The translations under genes were made by a program, and so were the position numbers. A stretch of DNA of 53,931 nucleotides from positions 1 through 53,931 of the forward strand of contig CALWTY010000009.1 in assembly GCA_944384585.1 (NCBI GenBank), written 5' to 3'. The stretch's first letter is position 1. Each line of letters opens with the position of its first letter. Origin of the DNA: an uncultured Clostridia bacterium (GTDB taxonomy: Bacteria; Bacillota; Clostridia; Oscillospirales; CAG-272). Below are positions 24,452-32,261 of the stretch, piece by piece. Below the pieces are notes generated by a model that was not told the origin of the DNA, ran no database searches, and saw nothing but the letters and a program-made list of their open reading frames with translations.

Positions 24452-24934
24452 TCAGCCCTCCAATCTGTATTCCATTCTGCGGGTACGCTCTGTCATTCCG
24501 CAATTCTCATAAAATGCAATCGCATCCTCGTTAAAGCCCCAAACGCCAAGCTCGATAATTTTGCATTTTTTCTCTTGAGCTTTTTGCTTACAGCACTCGA
24601 AAAGTCGTTTTCCAATTCCGTTTCTCTGATGAGATTTTAGGACACAAATATCATCAATGTAGAAACAGTCAAAGTCAATGTATGTGGAGTGATTTCTGTA
24701 AGATACAATCCAAGCAAAAGCATATCCTACTACATCACCATTATCAGTTTCGGCAATGTAGATAGTGTGTTTCGGATCATTTAACCGTTCTGCAAATGCT
24801 TCCTTTGTAAAGTAGCGAGCTTCGGTTTTGAATAAGTCAGGTCTGCCTTTATGGTGTAAGTCTGCGATTTCTTTTTGAAGCGGGCGGATGCGCTCGCAGT
24901 CATCTATGACAGCAGTTCGTATATTTATGTTCAT
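24452..24934 (-). CDS. GNAT-family N-acetyltransferase
   Basis: 160 residues: MNINIRTAVIDDCERIRPLQKEI start, IDDICVLKSHQRNGIGKRLFECCKQKA as acetyl-CoA binding motif and LGVWGFNEDAIAFYENCGMTERTRRMEY at the end. It lies between the broken methyltransferase (5 bases upstream) and the RimJ-like gene in the low-GC cassette. GAAAGGAATAG precedes the start. Substrate unknown; the leader arrangement upstream hints at a resistance-type role (inference). Confidence 0.9.
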   Translation of the reverse strand: MNINIRTAVIDDCERIRPLQKEIADLHHKGRPDLFKTEARYFTKEAFAERLNDPKHTIYIAETDNGDVVGYAFAWIVSYRNHSTYIDFDCFYIDDICVLKSHQRNGIGKRLFECCKQKAQEKKCKIIELGVWGFNEDAIAFYENCGMTERTRRMEYRLEG

Positions 24935-24939
24935 TTTCT

Positions 24940-25338
24940 CTATTCCTTTCTGAATATATCAAGTGTGTGATGAGAGTAACCAATCATATCTTGTCTTTCG
25001 CAAATTGCAAGATGATACTTTAAATATAGTTCGTACATTCGGTCATCCATTTTGTCTACGGTTTCTCTCATATGATTTGTGTAGCCATCTGAAGCAACAA
25101 AGTGAAGTTGAGTAACATTGATCTCCGAACTGAGTTTATCGATACTTTCCTTCCGCGCTGAGGCGTGACTATATCGGCCTGTTGCTGCGCCGATCTCCAA
25201 GACGCGCATATTTGGCTTGAGATACTTTTCCACATATTTCATAGTGGTAAGATATTCCACCATACCGTGTTTAGAGATAAGACGACCATTCTCATCATAT
25301 CTCTCATAATAGTTTGTTAAGTAGTCTTTTGTTTCCAT
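24940..25338 (-). pseudogene. Class I SAM methyltransferase with a large internal deletion
   Basis: The first 57 residues (METKDYLTNYYERYDENGRL ... VLEIGAATGRYSHA) are the start of a SAM-dependent methyltransferase, including motif I. The next residues (RKESIDKLSSEINVTQLHFV ... HHTLDIFRKE) are the C-terminal 75 residues of the same family. About 120-130 residues with motifs II-IV are missing, and the join (near 25165) stays in frame. The product, 132 residues, should lack most of the SAM and substrate pocket. AGGAGG lies upstream, after the leader terminator. Confidence 0.75.
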
Positions 25339-25363
25339 CTCGAAACCTCCTATAAAAAAGTAT

Positions 25364-25405
25364 AAAAAAACAGTGCAGGCTGAGATTCACTCATAGCTTG
25401 CACTG
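25364..25405 (-). terminator. Leader terminator (attenuator) before the methyltransferase
   Basis: On the minus strand CAGTGCAAGCT and AGCCTGCACTG form an 11-bp stem with one mismatch, followed by TTTTTTT. It sits between the 37-codon leader reading frame and the ribosome site of the methyltransferase gene. This is the arrangement of ribosome-controlled transcription attenuation. Confidence 0.8.
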
Positions 25406-25435
25406 CGTTCAGCTTAATCAAATCAGAAAAACACT

Positions 25436-25549
25436 CTAATTACTTGAAAAAGGGTATAGCAATGTAAGCCCGTTGTTCTGCCAATAATAAGCAGGGACTG
25501 CGGACTGCATAACGACTGAATTATTAAAACGGTCGATACGATTTAACAT
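25436..25549 (-). CDS. 37-aa leader peptide
   Basis: Short reading frame MLNRIDRFNNSVVMQSAVPA followed by YYWQNNGLTLLYPFSSN. It has a good ribosome site (GGGAGG, 7 bases before the ATG) and starts about 20 bases after the predicted transcription start of a consensus promoter. Thirty bases past its stop codon comes an intrinsic terminator, then the cassette genes. A leader peptide that senses stalled ribosomes is the simplest reading. A free-standing bioactive peptide is possible, but no modification or export gene is near. Confidence 0.7.
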   Translation of the reverse strand: MLNRIDRFNNSVVMQSAVPAYYWQNNGLTLLYPFSSN

Positions 25550-25576
25550 TGCCTTACCTCCCAAAGAATTTAAAAC

Positions 25577-25605
25577 AGTATACTCCTTTTGCTTTCGGAT
25601 GTCAA
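25577..25605 (-). promoter_or_regulatory. Strong promoter of the acetyltransferase cassette
   Basis: On the minus strand TTGACA (25605-25600), 17-base spacer, TATACT (25582-25577): one base from the sigma-A consensus. It drives the leader peptide and, past the attenuator, the methyltransferase and both GNAT genes. Confidence 0.88.
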
Positions 25606-25890
25606 GGAGTTTTAGAAATATCGCCAAAAAAAACGCTCCGATTTCAACACAATAAAATCTTGCAGGTGTTTTTTTGCGTGGCTTCTGCGGTCTGCCTTGC
25701 TCCTGCAACTGCCTGCATACCGGTCCTTTCGCGGGAAACCCCCTTTTATGTCTGACAAAGACAAGAGGGTTTTTGATGCTTTCGGGGGCAAAGCAGGGAA
25801 CGAGCGCTTCGGCGCGCCGCCGGCTTGGACCCCCGCCGCCCACCCGCCCCCGCCATCGCGGAATCACGCACGCGCCAACCGCCCCGCACG

Positions 25891-25944
25891 CAAAAAAAGC
25901 CGCCGGCGGCGGCTTGCGCCCTCCCTGCACGGCGCAGGGAGGGC
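25891..25944 (-). terminator. Tandem hairpins, the second ending in a T-run
   Basis: On the minus strand GCCCTCCCTGC/GCAGGGAGGGC (25944-25918) is followed by AAGCCGCC/GGCGGCTT (25915-25897) and then TTTTTTT. They end transcription of the 39-aa membrane peptide gene. The rest of 25606-25964 holds a terminator-like hairpin at about 25739-25780 and GC-rich sequence without a credible gene. Confidence 0.75.
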
Positions 25945-25964
25945 TGCGTTTATCGATGATCCGG

Positions 25965-26084
25965 TCACCCGTTGCAGCCGCAGCCGCAGTTATTGCCGTT
26001 GCAATAGCAGTACAGGATCACGAGGATGAGGATGAGAATCCAAATGTTGCAGTCGTCGAAAAGATTGCAGAGGCAGCTCATCAT
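25965..26084 (-). CDS. 39-aa Cys-rich single-span membrane peptide
   Basis: MMSCLCNLFDDCNIWILILI, then LVILYCYCNGNNCGCGCNG: a short cysteine-containing head, one hydrophobic segment of about 14 residues and a Cys/Gly/Asn tail. AAAGGACGG precedes the ATG and terminator hairpins follow it. It resembles the small Gly/Cys-rich membrane peptides (YjcZ-like spore proteins and similar) of Firmicutes. Function unknown; a role in the spore coat is only a guess. Confidence 0.6.
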   Translation of the reverse strand: MMSCLCNLFDDCNIWILILILVILYCYCNGNNCGCGCNG

Positions 26085-26212
26085 AATTTCCGTCCTTTCT
26101 CTTGTTTGAAGGCGGCGCGGAACGGGACTCCCGCGTCCTGCGCTTTCGCCTTTCTGATAACAGAATATGCCGCGGAATTCCGCTTGTGAATTCCGCGGCA
26201 AAACTGGACGGT

Positions 26213-27772
26213 TTATCGGAAAACCGATGGATTAATACAGGTTATCGTCGGGGAAGTCTGCCCTGCTTCTCCGAAAAGATCAAGCAGCCCCGACTGCTGG
26301 ACGGAGACCTTGATTTTTTCGATCAGATTCGTGAGCTCCTCCTCGTTCATCTTGAAGAACTCGACGGAATCGGAGGGGAGGGAGGGCATTTTGTCCTTCG
26401 CCAGAATCGTCAGCGTGATATCCAGCTTTCCTTCCGTCTCGCCCGCCTTGAAGGAGGTCACGGTCAGCGAGAAGGAGGATTTGTCGGTCTTGCAGACGCC
26501 GCCGATCGAAAGATCATCGATCCCCAACGATCCCCCCCCTATCTCGGAGAGCTTTCCGAGGCGGAGAACGAGGGTGTAGTCGCCGGTCGAGCGGTTGTAG
26601 TCGAGCCTCATGATCTCCATCGTGACCCCGCTCATCGAGAAGCAGAGGGTGGTGGTTTCGGTATCGGCCTGCTGCTCGGAGGTCTCAAGGACTATCGAGA
26701 AGCCGCTCTCCATCATCGGCGGGACGTCCTCTCCCTCCATGCGGAGGGTGAAGACCGCGCGGTTCTCCTCCGTCAGATCGGCGGAGAGGATCACCGCCGC
26801 CATGTCGGAGCCGCTCGGGGAGGAGGTTCCGATGGAGATTTCGGCGCTGCGGATCAGATTTTTCTTATCGGTATGCGCCGTGACGGAGAAGCGGAAGGGA
26901 AGCTGATCCAGCTGCTCAAGCAGCTTGTTCAGCCCCTCCTCGGAGGCGAAGAATTCGTCGTATTTCCGAAGAATTTCCGTGATATCCTCGGCGCTGCCCG
27001 TCTCGGCGGCCAACCGGCTTCTTTCCAAAATCTTAACGAGCATCGAGCGCAGCTCGTCGTCCTTCTTCGCTTCGGCATACAGCTCGCGGACGATTTCCTT
27101 CAGACTCCGGTTTTGGATGACGAGGGAGACGACCTTGCCGCCCTTTTCGGAGGTCAGAGAGGTCTCGGCCTTCTCGTGGAGGATGGACTGAATCAGCTTT
27201 TCATATTTGCGAAGCAGCTCCGTCAGCTCCTCTGATAAAGCCTGCGCGCTCTTCACCGATTCAAAATACTTGCCGTCCTCTCCGAACAGCTCCACCATCG
27301 AGTAGGGGCTTTCGGGATCGGAGAAGATCGAATCGAGGTAAGCGTCCTTCAGCGTGGTCAGATCGACGCTGTAGGCGGAGGTTCCAAGCAGGGAGGAGGA
27401 GAGGGCGAGGCGCTTCTCGCTCGTCCAGAGCCGCAGGTCGGTCGTCTTGCCGCCGACGGTCAGATTCGCCTCGGTCATGCCGCTATCCTTCCCGTAATAC
27501 TGCTTGACGGAGAAGTTGTCGATCGGGAAGCCGATCCCCGACAGCGTCGGGGTGGCGCGGAAGGTCAGGGCGGCGGAGCCGCTTTTATCGAAAGAGGGGA
27601 AGGGAGAACCCGTCCGTTTTTCCAGCGTATCCGACATCGCATCGAAGAGATATTCCGTAGCGGTGGGCTTTTTCTTCAGAAAACAGGAGGACAGGGAGAG
27701 TAAAAGCAGGGTCAGAGCCGCGCACAGGATCACGGCGGTCAGGACGCGGCGCTTTTTCGCGGTAGTGTTCAT
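26213..27772 (-). CDS. Large lipoprotein of unknown function
   Basis: 519 residues. It has an N-terminal signal VLTAVILCAALTLLLLSLSS with Cys directly after (lipobox LSSC), so it is exported and lipid-anchored. The mature part alternates beta-rich segments (FPIDNFSVKQYYGKDSGMTE, VGGKTTDLRLWTSEKRLALS) with a charged helical stretch (LTELLRKYEKLIQSILHEKA), an arrangement seen in clostridial cell-surface lipoproteins with no assigned role. The start at 27772 has AAAGGA upstream; an ATG 21 bases earlier lacks one. It stands alone between two intergenic regions. Confidence 0.65.
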   Translation of the reverse strand: MNTTAKKRRVLTAVILCAALTLLLLSLSSCFLKKKPTATEYLFDAMSDTLEKRTGSPFPSFDKSGSAALTFRATPTLSGIGFPIDNFSVKQYYGKDSGMTEANLTVGGKTTDLRLWTSEKRLALSSSLLGTSAYSVDLTTLKDAYLDSIFSDPESPYSMVELFGEDGKYFESVKSAQALSEELTELLRKYEKLIQSILHEKAETSLTSEKGGKVVSLVIQNRSLKEIVRELYAEAKKDDELRSMLVKILERSRLAAETGSAEDITEILRKYDEFFASEEGLNKLLEQLDQLPFRFSVTAHTDKKNLIRSAEISIGTSSPSGSDMAAVILSADLTEENRAVFTLRMEGEDVPPMMESGFSIVLETSEQQADTETTTLCFSMSGVTMEIMRLDYNRSTGDYTLVLRLGKLSEIGGGSLGIDDLSIGGVCKTDKSSFSLTVTSFKAGETEGKLDITLTILAKDKMPSLPSDSVEFFKMNEEELTNLIEKIKVSVQQSGLLDLFGEAGQTSPTITCINPSVFR

Positions 27773-27915
27773 GATACGGCATTTTCCTTTCATTGTCGAA
27801 TTGGGAAGGCTGCTGCGGCAGCCCTTTTCCTGTTATTATCATAGCATACCGTGTGGAAAATGTCAAGGTATTCGGGGCGGCGGGCGGATTTTTTGCAGGG
27901 GATTTTTCATGAATG

Positions 27916-27986
27916 CAAACAAATGTTCCGATTTCTCTTGACAACGAACATATGTTCGTGATATACTGTAAAAAAACAAATGTTCG
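27916..27986 (+). promoter_or_regulatory. SOS promoter with one perfect and two imperfect LexA boxes
   Basis: TTGACA at 27938-27943 and TATACT at 27962-27967 (18-base spacer) enclose CGAACATATGTTCG at 27945-27958, a perfect match to the Gram-positive LexA box CGAAC-N4-GTTCG. Imperfect boxes flank it: CAAACAAATGTTCC at 27916-27929 and AAAACAAATGTTCG at 27973-27986. LexA bound here would block RNA polymerase directly. Confidence 0.9.
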
Positions 27987-27998
27987 CGGAGGTATGAG

Positions 27999-29243
27999 AT
28001 GGAACGAACGATCCTGCACTGTGATATGAACAATTTTTTCGCCGCGGTGGAGTGCGTGAAGAATCCCACGCTGCTCGGAAGGCCGATGGCGGTCTGCGGC
28101 AGCGTCGAGAACCGGCACGGCATCGTGCTGGCAAAAAATATCCCCGCCAAGGAGTTCGGGGTGACCACCGGCGAGCCGATCTTCCGCGCCAAAGCCAAAT
28201 GCCCGCAGCTCATCACGGTCGAGCCCGACTACCCTGCCTATCTGCGGATTTCGGAGGCGGCGCAGCGGATCTATGGCGAATACACCGATCTTATCGAGCC
28301 CTTCGGCATCGATGAATGCTGGCTGGACGTGACGGGAAGCCGGAGGCTGTTCGGCAGCGGGGAGGAGATCGCGGAAATCCTCCGCCGTCGGATCAGGGAG
28401 GAACTGGGGGTGACGATCTCGGTGGGGGTTTCCTTCAATAAAGTCTTTGCCAAGCTCGGCTCGGACATGAAAAAGCCCGACGCCGTCACCGTCATTCCGA
28501 GGGAATGCTTCCGGGAGATCGTCTGGAAGCGCCCCGTCAGCGAGCTGCTTGGGGTCGGGGAGGCGACCTGCGCGCGGTTGAGGGACTGCGGGATCTTTAC
28601 GATCGGGAATCTCGCCAACGCCTATCCGCCGATGCTCCGCGGGAAGCTCGGCGTGAACGGACTGAAGCTGCAGGAGGCCGCCGCAGGGCGGGACGAAAGT
28701 CCCGTCGCAAGGGGAGACGCGGTGACCGAGGCGAAGAGCGTCAGCCGCGGCTGCACGCCCTTCCGGGATCTCGTCACGGAGGAGGACGTTCGGGTGATGG
28801 CGTTTGCGCTGGCGGAGGAGATCGGGCATGTTCTGCTGGCCTATCGGCAGCGCGCCGGCGGCGTCGGCCTTCTGGTGCGGGATCGCAATCTGAATCATTA
28901 TCAGTATCAGCGCCGCCTGCAGATGCCGACGGACAGCGCCTCGTTGATTGCGAAGGAGGCGCTGTCGCTGTTTGCCGAAAAGCATTCCTTCCGGATTCCC
29001 CTCCGATCGGTGACGGTGTCGGCCATCGGGCTCTGTCGGGCGGATCAGCCGCGGCAGCTTTCCTTTTTTTCGGACGATGCTCCCCTTGAGCGGGCGGAGC
29101 GGATCGATCGGGTGATGAACGGCATCAATGCCCGCTTCGGAAAGCATCGGATCCGCTACGGGAGGCTGTTCGGAAGCGATCTTTCCGGGAACAGGGAGGT
29201 CTTCGGCTTCTCGGCCCTGACGAAGGATGGGCCGGGGGCGTAA
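27999..29243 (+). CDS. dinB: Y-family DNA polymerase (DNA polymerase IV, DinB)
   Basis: A 414-residue lesion-bypass polymerase. The palm starts TILHCDMNNFFAAVE with the first catalytic Asp; YTDLIEPFGIDECWLDVTGS carries the second acidic pair; ISVGVSFNKVFAKLGSDMKKPD follows. The helix-hairpin-helix thumb (VSELLGVGEATCARLRDCGI) and little finger come next. QLSFF near residue 350 is a likely sliding-clamp binding motif. GGAGG sits 7 bases before the ATG. Regulation by LexA is clear from the upstream boxes. The product copies damaged DNA at low fidelity during the SOS response. Confidence 0.95.
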   Translation: MERTILHCDMNNFFAAVECVKNPTLLGRPMAVCGSVENRHGIVLAKNIPAKEFGVTTGEPIFRAKAKCPQLITVEPDYPAYLRISEAAQRIYGEYTDLIEPFGIDECWLDVTGSRRLFGSGEEIAEILRRRIREELGVTISVGVSFNKVFAKLGSDMKKPDAVTVIPRECFREIVWKRPVSELLGVGEATCARLRDCGIFTIGNLANAYPPMLRGKLGVNGLKLQEAAAGRDESPVARGDAVTEAKSVSRGCTPFRDLVTEEDVRVMAFALAEEIGHVLLAYRQRAGGVGLLVRDRNLNHYQYQRRLQMPTDSASLIAKEALSLFAEKHSFRIPLRSVTVSAIGLCRADQPRQLSFFSDDAPLERAERIDRVMNGINARFGKHRIRYGRLFGSDLSGNREVFGFSALTKDGPGA

Positions 29244-29300
29244 AAAATTCCCGCGCCGCTCCTCCCGCTCCGCCGGCTGTCTATCGCAGCGGGCAGCCGG

Positions 29301-30452
29301 TCACCAAAGTCCGCGATAAATCGCCGCGATCTCCTCCCCGGTCACGGGGCGGACGGTGTTGGCGGGGCTGCCCGACCGCAGCGCCTCGTCGGTCATCCGA
29401 TCGATCGCGGCAAAATAAGCCCCGCGATCGATGCCGTATTCCGCCGGCGAGGGGATCCGGACGCGGCGGCAGAGCGACTGCACCGCTCCGATCAGCTTCT
29501 CGGCGGCGCCGCTCTGCCGATCCTCCCGCTCTGCCGCTCCGATGACCCGCGCCAGCTCCGCGAAGCGCGCCTCCGCGCCGCTGAGGGCAAAGCGCAGGCA
29601 GGAGGGCAGCAGCATGGCGTTTGACAGACCGTGCGGCACATGGAACAGCGCACCGAGCGGGCGGCTCATGCCGTGTACCAGCGTGACTGAGGCGTTGTTG
29701 ATGGCGATTCCCGCCTCCAGCGCCGCAATCGCCAACTCCCCGCACGCCTCGGCGTCGCTGCCGTCCTCATAGGCGCGCGCAAGAAAACGAAAGCTCCGCC
29801 TGACCGCCGACAGACAGACGGCGTCGGTCAGCGGCTGCGCCAGCCGCGACGTATAGGCCTCTATGGCGTGCGTCAGCGCATCCATGCCGGTATAGGCGGT
29901 GATCTGCGGCGGCACGGAGCTGCAGAGGGAGGGGTCGACAACGGCCAGATCGGGCAGGAGCGCCCGCCCCTTCAGAAGCAGCTTGGCGCGGCTTTCGGTA
30001 TCGGTGATGACCGTGAAGCGAGTGGCCTCGCTGCCGGTTCCGGCGGTGGTGGGAACGGCGATCATCGGCGGGCGGGGCAGACGGATGTCCTCCCCGAAGA
30101 AGCGGCAGATGCTGCGGCCGGAGGAAACCGATACCGCGATGGCCTTCATGGCGTCAATCGGGCTGCCGCCCCCCATCGCGATCAGAAAGTCGCAGTCTCC
30201 CTCCCGGTAAGCCCGCACGCCCTCCCGGATCATGGCGTCGTCCGGCTCCCCGGTGATCCCGCTGAATACCGTATAGCCGATCCCCTCTTCGCTCAACAGC
30301 CGCGTCAGCCGCCCGAAGCCCGGCAGACGGCAGACGGTGCGGTCGGTGACGAGCAGGGCTTTTTTTCCGAAGCGCCCGAGCGAATCGGAGATCCGCTCCA
30401 GCGCCCCCTCCCCGGTCAGGATCCTTTCGGGGATAAAAAATTCTCCGATCAT
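29301..30452 (-). CDS. Iron-containing alcohol dehydrogenase (probable malonate-semialdehyde reductase)
   Basis: A 383-residue group III alcohol dehydrogenase: IAMGGGSPIDAMKAIAV binds NAD(P), VPTTAGTGSEATRFTVIT and GMDALTHAIEAYTS carry the first metal ligands, and VHGMSRPLGALFHVPHGLSN the two His ligands. It is the last gene of the pyrimidine-degradation operon, 13 bases after the amidohydrolase gene, with GGGAGG before its start. Since the operon ends chemically at malonate or methylmalonate semialdehyde, reduction to the 3-hydroxyacid is the likely reaction. This assignment follows from context; the family itself is broad. Confidence 0.85.
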   Translation of the reverse strand: MIGEFFIPERILTGEGALERISDSLGRFGKKALLVTDRTVCRLPGFGRLTRLLSEEGIGYTVFSGITGEPDDAMIREGVRAYREGDCDFLIAMGGGSPIDAMKAIAVSVSSGRSICRFFGEDIRLPRPPMIAVPTTAGTGSEATRFTVITDTESRAKLLLKGRALLPDLAVVDPSLCSSVPPQITAYTGMDALTHAIEAYTSRLAQPLTDAVCLSAVRRSFRFLARAYEDGSDAEACGELAIAALEAGIAINNASVTLVHGMSRPLGALFHVPHGLSNAMLLPSCLRFALSGAEARFAELARVIGAAEREDRQSGAAEKLIGAVQSLCRRVRIPSPAEYGIDRGAYFAAIDRMTDEALRSGSPANTVRPVTGEEIAAIYRGLW

Positions 30453-30465
30453 GCTTGCCTCCCGT

Positions 30466-31733
30466 TCAGTCGTCGGCGTCGGCCTTCAGAACGGCGTTCA
30501 GTATCACGCTTGCCCCCGCCGTACAATGCGAGACCGGCGAGAATTCCGGCTCGCAGTGGGAAAGCCCGTCCTTCGACTGCACGAAGATCATCGTCGTCGG
30601 CAGCATATAGGCGGCAAACTGTGCGTCGTGACCGGCGCCGGAATGGATATAGCGATGCCGCACGCCCAGCTCCTCCGCCGCCTCCTTGACATAGGAGACC
30701 AGCCGCTTGTCCCAATAGACGGTATCGCGGTTCCATGCCTTCACCGCCTCGCAGCGGCAGCCCGCCCATTCCCGTTCGGTCAGGGAGAGAACGACCTTCA
30801 GCACCTTTTGCAGCGCCTCCGGGCTTTCATGCCGCGCGTCGACGGAAAAATCGAAGTAATCGGGCACGCAGGTGTGGACGCAGGGATGGCAGACCACCTC
30901 CCCCGTGGTGTAGACGAGATCGGGGATGCCGAGGCGGTCGATCTCCTCGTGCAGCCGGCAGAGCGCCAGCGACGCGGCGTAAAAGGCATCCCGGCGCTTC
31001 GGCATGGGGAAGGTCCCCGCGTGGACGGTCTGTCCGTAGAAGCGGAGGCGGTAATTGAACATCCCCAGCACGCAGTCGACCACGCCGATCTTGTCGCCGC
31101 TGTCCTCCAGGATCGGGCCCTGCTCGATGTGGGTCTCGAACATACAGCGATACCGCGCGGGGGAGAGGCGGTTATTCTCCTCCCCCTTGAAGCCGCTCTT
31201 CTCCAGCGCCTCCCCGAAGGTGGAAACGCCGTCGAGGATGCTTTTCGAGAGGAGCATATCCTCCTTGCGGAACTTGGCGCGGATGTCCTCCGGCAGATAG
31301 TCGTAGCAGACGACGCCGGAGCACATCATGGCAGGGGATAGAGCGAGCCCTCCTCGTTGGTCCAGACCATGGCGGTCAGGGGATGACGGTGGGGGATCTT
31401 TTCGTTGACGACGGTTTCCAGCACCTCCATCGCGGAGATGACGCCGAGGACGCCGTCGTAATTGCCGCCGTTCTTCACGGAATCGAGATGCGAGCCCATC
31501 GCAATCCGCCGGGCATCGGGCTCCGAGCCGGGAATGGTGGCGTAGAGGTTGGCCAGATCGTCGCTCACCACCTCGGCGCCGATGGCCGTCATGCGTCGGA
31601 TGAATTCCCTGCGCGCCCCGATCGCTTCGGGGGAGAGGGAATAGCGGGTGATGCCGCCGTGTCCGGCGTCTCCGAATCGGGAAAACGTTTTGAGCTTGCC
31701 TTCCATCCGCGCTTCACTGCATCGATAGATCAT
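30466..31733 (-). pseudogene. M20-family N-carbamoyl-beta-alanine / allantoate-type amidohydrolase, split by a one-base frameshift
   Basis: Two frames together make one AllC/HyuC-type enzyme of about 422 residues. The upstream frame (31733-31326) has IAMGSHLDSVKNGGNYDGVLGV and TNEEGSLYP. The downstream frame (31329-30466) continues with MCSGVVCYDY, ARYRCMFETHIEQGPILED, SVDARHESPEAL and YIHSGAGHDAQFAAYM. The join lies in a run of four C (minus strand) at 31337-31334; a fifth C would restore the frame as LYPPAMMC. Metal ligands are present in both parts. In this operon it would hydrolyse N-carbamoyl-beta-alanine to beta-alanine, CO2 and ammonia. The break may be real or a homopolymer sequencing error. 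Confidence 0.85.
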
Positions 31734-31839
31734 AAGATATCTCCTTTTCTCGGTTTGATTGCCTCCGCCGTCCGACGGGCAGACGACGGAGGAGATGGGG
31801 AGGCGCGCCGTTTATCCGGGCAGCCCCGCCGGGCTGCGC

Positions 31840-32241
31840 CTATTCCGTCAGATCGGCCGGACGGCGGCATTGCTCCAGCAGCGCCAGCACCTCCGCCTCG
31901 CTGACCGAAAAGGCTGCCGTCGACTCGGCGGGCTCGGTCTCGAAGATCAGGGTGAAGCGCCCCTTCCGGTCGGACAGGGTGACCGATTCCGGCGGGACGG
32001 GAAGCCCCAGCCTCATGCGGAGCGCCTCCTTCCCCCTGACAAATCCGTAGAGCGTGCCGTCCCAGGGGATGCGGTAGCTGAGCTTTTCCGCCGTTTCCGG
32101 CCGCAGACGCACCTCAAGAGGGATCTCGGTATAGCCGCCGCTGAGGGTTCGCAGGGAGGAGGGAACCAGCCGTGCGAGCTCCGCCGTCAGAAGCTCCGAC
32201 AGCAGAGCCTCCTTCATGTTTTCGTAATGCTTCGGCGCCAT
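31840..32241 (-). CDS. 133-aa protein of unknown function in the pyrimidine operon
   Basis: MAPKHYENMKEALLSELLTA begins a soluble protein with a short helical N-terminus and a mixed beta-rich remainder (GYTEIPLEVRLRPETAEKLS, VTLSDRKGRFTLIFETEPAE). No motif, Cys pair or signal is visible. It has an excellent ribosome site (GGAGGAGGTGA) and sits 20 bases after the aminotransferase stop and 106 bases before the amidohydrolase start. I do not recognise its family; an accessory or stabilising role for one of the neighbours is a guess. Confidence 0.7.
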   Translation of the reverse strand: MAPKHYENMKEALLSELLTAELARLVPSSLRTLSGGYTEIPLEVRLRPETAEKLSYRIPWDGTLYGFVRGKEALRMRLGLPVPPESVTLSDRKGRFTLIFETEPAESTAAFSVSEAEVLALLEQCRRPADLTE

Positions 32242-32261
32242 CTGCCTTCACCTCCTCCCCT

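Noticed and set aside
25550..25930. Extension of the 37-codon leader frame to 164 codons
   Set aside because: The upstream part runs through the promoter and GC-rich intergenic sequence; the consensus promoter and ribosome site mark the start at 25549.
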